18,392 bases of DNA from NCBI GenBank assembly GCA_003565095.1, contig PXDI01000053.1, forward strand, positions 1 through 18,392, read 5' to 3'. The translations under genes were made by a program, and so were the position numbers. Positions within the stretch are counted from its first letter, which is position 1, and every line of letters starts with the position of its first letter. Of the stretch, positions 13,437 through 18,392 are shown one piece after another. Source of the DNA: PVC group bacterium (GTDB lineage: Bacteria; Verrucomicrobiota; Kiritimatiellia; UBA8416; PXDI01). Below the pieces are notes generated by a model, which was not told the origin of the DNA, did no database searches, and saw only the letters and a list, made by a program, of their open reading frames with translations.

Positions 13437-14801
13437 TTAATCCAGATGCCCGACTAATTTGGCCGCCATTCCGGTATAATCGGCCGGAGTCAGCTCCAGC
13501 AGGCGCCGGGCATCGTCTTCCAGAAGATCCAGTTTTTTGATAAACTCCTGGATTTCGGCGTGTTTAATCTGTTTTCCGCGGGTCAGCTCTTTGAGTTTTT
13601 CGTATGGCTGTTCGATACCGTTTTTGCGCATGACGGTTTGCAGCGCCTCGGCGAGGACTTCCCAGGCGTCGTTCAGGTCTGCCGCCATCCGCGCCTTATC
13701 CGGCTCAAGTTTTCCGAGGCCCTTGAGGGTGGATTCATAGGCGAGCAGGGAGTGTCCCAGCGCCACGCCCATGTTGCGCAGAACGGTTGAGTCTGTGAGA
13801 TCGCGCTGCAGGCGCGATATGGGTAGTTTTTCAGAGAAATGCCGTAAGAGGGCATTTGCTATTCCGAGGTTGCCTTCGCTATTCTCAAAGTCAATCGGAT
13901 TTACTTTGTGCGGCATGGTGGATGAGCCCACTTCCCCGGCAACCGTTTTCTGCTTAAAATACCCGAGCGAAACATAGGTCCAGACATCGCGGTCAAGATC
14001 CAGCAGAATGGTATTCCAACGCGCCAGCGCATCGAAATATTCGGCCATGGAGTCATGCGGTTCAATCTGGATGGTAAGCGGATTCTGCCGCAGACCGAAT
14101 TCATCCTCGATGATCCGTCTGGTAAGCTCCGGCCAGTCGGTTTGCGGGAAGGCGGTACAATGTGCGTTGTAATTGCCGACCGCGCCGTTGATCTTGGCCG
14201 TGAGCTGGACTGCCGAAATTTTTACCGACTGCTGTTTGAGGCGGAATGCGAAGACCGCCAGCTCCTTGCCCATGGTAGTGGGTGAGGCGGCCTGTCCGTG
14301 GGTACGGGCCAGCATAGGCACTGCTTTCAATGCTTCGGCCATGGATTTGAGTTTGCTGATTATGCGGTTGCGTGCATCTGCAAGCTCCTGTTCACCGGCG
14401 CGGAGCATCAGGGCATGTGCCACGTTGTTGACGTCTTCTGAAGTGCAGGCAAAATGCACAAATTCAACGAGGTCAGCCAGGGTGGTGGCTGCGATGCTTT
14501 CTTTCAGGTAATATTCGATGGCTTTTACATCGTGATTGGTTGTGCGTTCAATTTCTTTGATGCGTGCGGCGTCTTGTTCTCCAAAATTATTGATGATTGA
14601 GTCGATGAGTGCGATTTCTGTGTTTGTAAGGCTGCGCACGGCGGGAATTGACGGTTCGGCGGCGAGCGCTTTGAGCCATGCCGCTTCCATTTTCAGCCGG
14701 GAATGCATCAGTCCGGCTTCGGAGAAAATCGGGCGCAGTGGTGCGGTTTTGCCGGCATAGCGGCCGTCGAGCGGGCCGAGCGCATTGAGTGTATCGTTCA
14801 T
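13437..14801 (-). CDS. purB: adenylosuccinate lyase
   Basis: Protein of 454 residues from the ATG at 14801, which has AAAGGA before it and matches the short E. coli-type PurB (about 456). It splits SAICAR and adenylosuccinate, releasing fumarate, in purine synthesis. Landmarks are LNALGPLDGRYAGK at the start, His90 in TTNHDVKA, CTSEDVNN at 119-126, His168 in ARTHGQAASPTTMGKE, and the superfamily signature GSSTMPHKVNP at 292-302. The open frame continues 68 codons upstream through a palindrome-rich gap and is not taken as coding. A promoter candidate lies at 14833-14860. Confidence 0.96.
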   Translation of the reverse strand: MNDTLNALGPLDGRYAGKTAPLRPIFSEAGLMHSRLKMEAAWLKALAAEPSIPAVRSLTNTEIALIDSIINNFGEQDAARIKEIERTTNHDVKAIEYYLKESIAATTLADLVEFVHFACTSEDVNNVAHALMLRAGEQELADARNRIISKLKSMAEALKAVPMLARTHGQAASPTTMGKELAVFAFRLKQQSVKISAVQLTAKINGAVGNYNAHCTAFPQTDWPELTRRIIEDEFGLRQNPLTIQIEPHDSMAEYFDALARWNTILLDLDRDVWTYVSLGYFKQKTVAGEVGSSTMPHKVNPIDFENSEGNLGIANALLRHFSEKLPISRLQRDLTDSTVLRNMGVALGHSLLAYESTLKGLGKLEPDKARMAADLNDAWEVLAEALQTVMRKNGIEQPYEKLKELTRGKQIKHAEIQEFIKKLDLLEDDARRLLELTPADYTGMAAKLVGHLD

Positions 14802-14832
14802 TGATGTTCCTTTGTATTGATCCGGTAGTAAA

Positions 14833-14860
14833 GATATAGCAAAAAGGCTTCCTTGGTCAA
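14833..14860 (-). promoter_or_regulatory. candidate purB promoter TTGACC-N16-TATATC
   Basis: On the - strand TTGACC (14860-14855), 16 bases, then TATATC (14838-14833), about 31 bases before the ATG. The spacing leaves room for the AAAGGA ribosome site. Confidence 0.45.
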
Positions 14861-14867
14861 GGTGATG

Positions 14868-14892
14868 ATGGGGTGGACTTTCCCCATTTTTT
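14868..14892 (+). terminator. terminator-like hairpin on the + strand without a + strand gene before it
   Basis: ATGGGG (14868-14873), an 8-base loop, CCCCAT (14882-14887) and then TTTTTT (14887-14892). No + strand gene lies upstream for over 11 kb. It could end an antisense transcript through purB, or be a leftover end of an insertion sequence. Confidence 0.35.
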
Positions 14893-14939
14893 GGAGAGAT
14901 CGTTTTTTGATTACTATTTCTTATCGCCCCGCCGGGCTT

Positions 14940-14954
14940 GCCTGCCCTGCGAAG
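14940..14954. repeat. second copy of the dispersed REP-like 15-mer
   Basis: GCCTGCCCTGCGAAG is identical to 4939-4953. Flanking bases differ, and the matching right arm GCAGGG is not conserved here, so this is a partial or diverged copy. Confidence 0.45.
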
Positions 14955-15022
14955 TGCTTTACACGAAGCGCGGGTCCCGGTGGATGAAAAGATTAAATAA
15001 AGCAAAATGAGGTTAATGTAAA

Positions 15023-15086
15023 CTTGAGCCCGGATATTGCCAGTATTGCTTTATATTAAATTTATCTGGCTCCATATGGGCTCAAG
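15023..15086. repeat. 64-bp interrupted inverted repeat
   Basis: CTTGAGCCC (15023-15031) pairs perfectly with GGGCTCAAG (15078-15086). Inside, ATAT (15034-15037) pairs with ATAT (15074-15077) and GCCAG (15039-15043) with CTGGC (15066-15070), leaving a 22-base AT-rich loop. No T run follows, so it is not a standard terminator. Confidence 0.6.
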
Positions 15087-15101
15087 GATAAGGGGAGATA
15101 G

Positions 15102-15160
15102 GAGTGTAAGAGTACGTGTTCGAGTACGAAATAGTGCGCAGTCTCCACGTACTCTCACTC
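15102..15160. repeat. inverted GAGTACG-type repeat pair
   Basis: The 17 bases at 15102-15118 pair with 15146-15160, apart from a 2-base bulge. The left side holds repeated GAGTACG-like units (15110-15116 and 15122-15128), and the right side holds CGTACTC and related units. The arrangement resembles the GCGTTAG arrays at 7197-7439 but with a different heptamer and no recognisable gene between. Confidence 0.45.
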
Positions 15161-15510
15161 GAATCTGTTCTCACTTTCAAATTAGTTGCCCAAATTATCC
15201 CCCCGAGTGTTGTCGAGTGGAACGTTATTAGTCCTGGGACCGGAAATGGGCGCAGTATGGGCGCAAAAAAAGCGTGTTGTTTCTGTTCCGGTGATATTAC
15301 ATCTGATGCTGGATGTTGTGTAGATAGTTATTGATCAGTATTTTGATGCGCTTATGGTATGGGGTGGCATGAAGTTTGCATCATGAATGCTGATGTGTTA
15401 GTTTATGGTCAGTTAGGTAACAGAAGGGGGTGATTCGGTAAGATTCACTTGTTACGAGGGTAGAACACGTTTGATAGGCTATGGGATTGACAGATGAAGG
15501 AGAAGATCGA

Positions 15511-16161
15511 ATGACAGCAAACAGGAAGAGCGGGTTGTTGTGCGCGGTATGCGCGGTATGTATGGGTTTGAACGGATTTGCAGGAGTTGTTGAGGTTGGC
15601 ACCGGAACGCTGTTTTATGATCATGCTGCCTTACAGCGACCTTTATCATCGGATGCAGGGCGTTATCAAATACTTGTATTGGCCGAACAGTTGGAGGGAT
15701 ATGCCGAAAGTAATCTGGTGGCAGTGGCTTTTGACGCCAATGTGCATCCGGCCGGCGCGGCTTCGTTTGATAATGTAGTAATCCGTGTGGTGCCGACAAC
15801 TGTCGCTAAACTGTCGGATACTTTTGCGGATAATTATGCCGGGCAGGAACCGGTTGAAGTGCTGAACGTTGAAACATTGACTTTGGAATGGTCCGTGCGC
15901 GGGTGGCATCGGATTGAGTTTTCCCGTCCGTTCAAATATGACGGGAAGAGTAATCTGGTAATCGAATTCCAGCATGACGGCAATGAGGACGGCAAAGCCA
16001 TTCGCACAACGCGCTGGGCGGCCGAGTCGGGCAGGGTGCTGGACGGGACCGTGACGTCGCAGCCGGGGCAGCCGCGTTTAACTGACGGCGGGGCGTTGGT
16101 CAGCGGGCATCTGCGGCCCTATATGAACGGGCTGCGGGTTGTTTTTGCGGCTGCCGAATAG
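15511..16161 (+). CDS. small secreted beta-sandwich protein of unknown function
   Basis: Protein of 216 residues from the ATG at 15511, chosen for its GAAGGAGA ribosome site over an ATG ten codons earlier. Residues 1-24 are a signal peptide (NRK, hydrophobic core, GFAG), so it is exported. The rest, from GTGT onward, alternates short strands and turns. Features such as ILVLAEQLEG, LEWSVRGWHRIEFSRPFKYDGKSNLVIEFQH recall a repeated extracellular beta-sandwich domain found in large PVC and Bacteroidota surface proteins. That match is from memory and only one domain is present. There is no catalytic motif or sorting signal. Its stop is one base from the convergent amidohydrolase stop. Confidence 0.65.
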   Translation: MTANRKSGLLCAVCAVCMGLNGFAGVVEVGTGTLFYDHAALQRPLSSDAGRYQILVLAEQLEGYAESNLVAVAFDANVHPAGAASFDNVVIRVVPTTVAKLSDTFADNYAGQEPVEVLNVETLTLEWSVRGWHRIEFSRPFKYDGKSNLVIEFQHDGNEDGKAIRTTRWAAESGRVLDGTVTSQPGQPRLTDGGALVSGHLRPYMNGLRVVFAAAE

Positions 16162-16162
16162 T

Positions 16163-16951
16163 TTATGGAAACAGCCGCAGGGGGTTGGAGTGCAGCATGG
16201 CGCTTTCAATTTCCTGCGGCAGTTCCAATGAGCGTAACAGCTTCAGCGCCGCGCTCTGATCCTGCCAGGGTGAGTCTGTGCCGAAAAGCAGATACTCCGG
16301 CGGGTGTGACAGCAGCATCTCACGTGCCTCATCCGCAGGCAATAGCTCTAATGAATATGAGACTTCCATCCATACCGGTCTGCCCAGCAAATGTTCGCGT
16401 ACACTTTGCCAGTCATTCCATGCCCCCAGATGGGTGGTAACCATTTTCAGGCGCGGGTGCTTTTTCAGCAGATTAATGATCCTGAAAGGCGCGGCGCGAT
16501 CGTCTTCGGGAAAGGCTACATCGTATCCGCAGTGACTGATCAGCTCCAGCCCCAGATCCTCCATTGCTGAAAAGAACGAAGAATAGGCCGGGTCATCCAG
16601 CACGAAATCCTGATAATATGGATGCAGCTTGATTCCCGGCAGGCCGGCATCGGCGACGTTTTGAAGGTGTTTGACGGCGAACTCATCCTGTGGATGAACC
16701 GAGCCCAGCGGAAGGATGCGGTTACTGCGGATCGTAAGCGACCAATCTAGGATCGGGCGCCATTGTTCAGGGCGGGTGGCGATTGAACAGATTACACTGC
16801 GCTCAATGCCGGCCTGCTGCATGGATTCCAGCAGTGAGCCGACGGTGCCGTCGCGGTAAGCGGTCACCTTGTCGCATTCCTCGAGTAAAATCTGCATAGC
16901 GCGCGCGGCCAGCTTATCGGGGAATGCATGAGTATGTACATCTGTTATCAT
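16163..16951 (-). CDS. metal-dependent amidohydrolase family protein
   Basis: Protein of 262 residues in the TIM-barrel amidohydrolase (amidohydrolase 2/TatD-like) superfamily. Metal ligands can be traced: HTH at 6-8 on strand 1, GIKLHP at 106-111 on strand 4, SHCGYD with His140, TTHLG with His174, and FGTDSPW with Asp226 on strand 8. The substrate is unknown; relatives include decarboxylases and lactonases. It lies 16 bases downstream of the cation exchanger gene on the same strand, probably one operon. The ribosome site is weak (GAAGA), suggesting reduced or coupled translation. Confidence 0.82.
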   Translation of the reverse strand: MITDVHTHAFPDKLAARAMQILLEECDKVTAYRDGTVGSLLESMQQAGIERSVICSIATRPEQWRPILDWSLTIRSNRILPLGSVHPQDEFAVKHLQNVADAGLPGIKLHPYYQDFVLDDPAYSSFFSAMEDLGLELISHCGYDVAFPEDDRAAPFRIINLLKKHPRLKMVTTHLGAWNDWQSVREHLLGRPVWMEVSYSLELLPADEAREMLLSHPPEYLLFGTDSPWQDQSAALKLLRSLELPQEIESAMLHSNPLRLFP

Positions 16952-16967
16952 GGCGTTTGAATCTTCT

Positions 16968-17966
16968 TCAGTTTTTCAGAAAGAATGCGAACCCTGCTAT
17001 ATATAATACATACAGAGCCAAGAGGACAAATCCTTTCCGGCGAGTCAGGGTATAGCGATGGCGCAGCATGATCAGCATGGCTGATACCACAATCAGCATG
17101 GCAGGAAACATAAAGTTGATTTCCTGCGGTTGAAGCACTAAGTCATTGGCCACTGCGGAGGCGCCGGCCACCCAGCATATGTTCATGATATCGGCTCCAA
17201 GGATATTACCGATGGCCAGCGCGCCTTCATTTTTGCGGGCGGCGGTGATACAGGTGGCAATTTCCGGAATTGAAGTTCCCAATGCCACCAATGTCAGGGC
17301 GATGACCGCTTCGGAAATTCCAATACCGCGCGCAATAAAGGTGGCGCTGCTGACAACCACATCGCTGGCGAAGATTAACATCACCAGACTTACCAGAAAC
17401 AACCCCGCCAGCGCCGCTGTGCTTTTTTCGACAGCTTTCTCGCTGATTTCTGCTTCAACATGCATTTCATACTTACCGGTTTTGTGGTCGCGGTAGATAA
17501 AAGCAATGTAACCGGCAAACAGGGCTAGCAGAATGATCCCTTCAATCCGGGTAAGCATTCCGTTATGGGCAACAAAGACAGTAAGCAGCACGGCAACCGA
17601 AAAAAGAAAGATCCCGGCCATTTTCAGAACCCGCGGGATGACCGGAATCGCAGCCGGGGCGAGAACGGCACACAGACCGAGTGCCAGGGTATCGTCGCAG
17701 ATAACCGAACCAACGGCATTCCCCAGCGCAATTTCCGGATGGCCTTTTATAGAAGCCAGCAGTGATACGGTCAGTTCCGGTGCGGTTGTGGCCAATGACA
17801 CCAGCACTATGCCGATCACCAGCCGCGGGATGCGGAAACGGATGGCAATACCGACGGATGAGTCCACAAAGAAATCCGCGGATTTAGCCAGAATCCAGAA
17901 GCCGACGGCAAGGCTGATCCATGCCACCGGCATACTGCTCTCGACAAAGCTGTGAATAAAATGCAT
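16968..17966 (-). CDS. CaCA-family sodium/calcium exchanger, YrbG-like
   Basis: Protein of 332 residues with about ten membrane helices and two inverted alpha repeats. The first, at about 51-100, reads SLATTAPELTVSLLAS then GNAVGSVICDDTLALG; the second reads ALGTSIPEIATCITAA then GNILGADIMNICWVAG. The Glu residues in APEL and IPEI are the expected ion ligands. In YrbG and other relatives both repeats end GSNI(F/L)N; here the first has an unusual C-D-D-T. The likely role is calcium efflux or exchange at the inner membrane. The ATG at 17966 is chosen because it follows a TTGATT-N17-TATTCT promoter by seven bases; a TTG at 18008 and an ATG at 17933 are alternatives. Confidence 0.85.
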   Translation of the reverse strand: MHFIHSFVESSMPVAWISLAVGFWILAKSADFFVDSSVGIAIRFRIPRLVIGIVLVSLATTAPELTVSLLASIKGHPEIALGNAVGSVICDDTLALGLCAVLAPAAIPVIPRVLKMAGIFLFSVAVLLTVFVAHNGMLTRIEGIILLALFAGYIAFIYRDHKTGKYEMHVEAEISEKAVEKSTAALAGLFLVSLVMLIFASDVVVSSATFIARGIGISEAVIALTLVALGTSIPEIATCITAARKNEGALAIGNILGADIMNICWVAGASAVANDLVLQPQEINFMFPAMLIVVSAMLIMLRHRYTLTRRKGFVLLALYVLYIAGFAFFLKN

Positions 17967-17973
17967 GGCGGCA

Positions 17974-18002
17974 AGAATAGGCTTACCCCTTGCGCCAATC
18001 AA
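17974..18002 (-). promoter_or_regulatory. candidate exchanger promoter TTGATT-N17-TATTCT
   Basis: On the - strand TTGATT (18002-17997), 17 bases, TATTCT (17979-17974), then seven bases to the ATG at 17966, without a ribosome site. This suggests a leaderless message. Confidence 0.42.
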
Positions 18003-18059
18003 GCGCAATCACATCCGGCCGGGCAGGATAAAGACAGTTGTGCCGCCAAACTTAGAGTT

Positions 18060-18077
18060 CAGGTGGGTCAGGTGGGG
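18060..18077. repeat. tandem 9-mer CAGGTGGGT/CAGGTGGGG before the RAYT gene
   Basis: Two adjacent 9-mers differing in the last base lead into GGGGACAGAC, a phrase recalled as common near RAYT genes. It probably belongs to the 5' flank of that element. Confidence 0.4.
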
Positions 18078-18146
18078 ACAGACAAAATATTTCATTTTTT
18101 TTCATATTTGACCGGAAATTGGACGTGCTCATTTCTTTAACTAGGT

Positions 18147-18170
18147 GTAGGGGGCGGTTTTTCCCGCCCC
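18147..18170 (+). repeat. REP-like hairpin GTAG + GGGGCGG/CCGCCCC upstream of the RAYT gene
   Basis: GTAG (18147-18150) is followed by a perfect 7-bp stem, GGGGCGG (18151-18157) and CCGCCCC (18164-18170), with a T-rich loop. GTAG at the foot of a hairpin is the typical form of a REP recognised by RAYT (TnpA-REP) enzymes. It sits 24 bases before the RAYT start codon. Confidence 0.6.
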
Positions 18171-18193
18171 GGCAACCGAAAGGAGACAGAAGC

Positions 18194-18392
18194 ATGAGAA
18201 AATCACGGATCAAGGCTGAGGGGGCGGCATATTATCACTGCATGTCACGTGTTATTGAGAAACGTCATATCTTCGGTGATGTGGAAAAAGAGAAATTCGT
18301 CAAGCTGATGCATAAACTGGCTGATTTCTGCGGAATGGAAATAATTACATTCGCCGTGCTGAATAACCACTTCCACGCATTATTGAAAGAAC
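18194..18392 (+). CDS. REP-associated tyrosine transposase (RAYT), 5' part only
   Basis: The first 66 codons of a Y1/HUH transposase of the IS200-like RAYT group; the frame is still open at the window end. AYYHCMSRVIEKRHIFG at residues 12-28 is the usual RAYT start (YHxxxR). NNHFHALL near residues 57-64 contains the HUH motif His-Phe-His that holds the divalent metal. The catalytic Tyr should lie beyond the window. AAAGGAGA precedes the ATG by eight bases. RAYTs are single-copy domesticated enzymes thought to move REP hairpins, and the GTAG hairpin just upstream fits. Sequence style matches PVC homologues from memory. The 18009-18193 gap before it holds the tandem 9-mer and REP hairpin. Confidence 0.88.
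   Translation, partial: MRKSRIKAEGAAYYHCMSRVIEKRHIFGDVEKEKFVKLMHKLADFCGMEIITFAVLNNHFHALLKE

Larger units (their letters stand above)
14802..15510. other. gene-poor, palindrome-rich gap between purB and the secreted protein
   Basis: No gene was recognised. From left to right it holds the purB promoter (14833-14860), a + strand terminator-like hairpin (14868-14892), a shared REP-like 15-mer (14940-14954), two large inverted repeats (15023-15086 and 15102-15160), and another inverted repeat, GTAACA (15417-15422) with TGTTAC (15450-15455), in the leader of the secreted protein gene. Open frames in the gap are short and unlike known proteins. It looks like a place where small elements have accumulated. 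Confidence 0.5.

Noticed and set aside
13226..13540. Open frame of 104 codons on the + strand
   Set aside because: It runs into purB antisense, lacks a ribosome site, and its product has no recognisable pattern.
14802..15005. Upstream extension of purB
   Set aside because: The first 68 codons do not match PurB, have no ribosome site and cross the purB promoter and a hairpin; the ATG at 14801 fits the family.
15231..15416. Possible gene in the gap before the secreted protein
   Set aside because: Frames are short and interrupted, with no family resemblance; nothing supported.

Overview
The window reads as a chromosomal segment of a Gram-negative bacterium, most likely in the Verrucomicrobiota/Kiritimatiellota/Lentisphaerota (PVC) group. 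This placement is an inference. It rests on the REP-type transposase at the right edge, whose NHFHALL region resembles PVC copies, on the KTMRIDLPP motif in a PAS protein, on the mix of TRAP transporter and polysaccharide-hydrolase genes, and on a recurring TTGCA-type promoter. No rRNA, tRNA, CRISPR array or complete insertion sequence was seen.

Layout. Positions 1-620: a secreted EF-hand protein (- strand) with its terminator. 749-1342: an unknown exported or anchored protein whose 3' end overlaps purM (1293-2342, -). 2510-3358: a tandem-PAS protein without an output domain. 3360-4888: a two-gene unit on the - strand, HAD phosphatase then prmA, coupled by a 4-bp overlap. 5026-7090: thiD and a BNR/sialidase-like protein (-). 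7197-7439: an intergenic element made of inverted GCGTTAG heptamer arrays around a decayed S23-type four-helix-bundle gene. 7433-12121: a five-gene - strand operon, dctP-dctQ-dctM-usp-GH28-like, which couples solute uptake, a universal stress protein and a pectinase-like enzyme. 12122-12377: a cluster of REP-like hairpins. 12378-12998: azoR. 13437-14801: purB. 14802-15510: a gene-poor stretch rich in palindromes. 15511-16161: a small secreted protein. 16163-17966: an amidohydrolase and, upstream of it, a CaCA-type cation/Ca2+ exchanger (-). 18147-18392: a REP-like hairpin followed by the 5' part of a RAYT transposase gene cut by the window end.

How the genes fit together. Housekeeping genes (purM, purB, thiD, prmA) sit beside accessory carbohydrate functions. 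The TRAP operon probably imports an organic acid or sugar acid that the GH28-like enzyme and the TRAP-linked Usp help to use or control; the substrate is unknown. The most interesting material is in the gaps: several families of short repeats (GCGTTAG, GAGTACG, AATCCGTG, and GTAG-bearing hairpins), one flanking a gutted four-helix-bundle gene and one adjoining a RAYT transposase. There is also a repeated TTGCA-N16/17-TAT promoter design, which in three cases lies only 6-8 bases before the ATG and suggests leaderless mRNAs.
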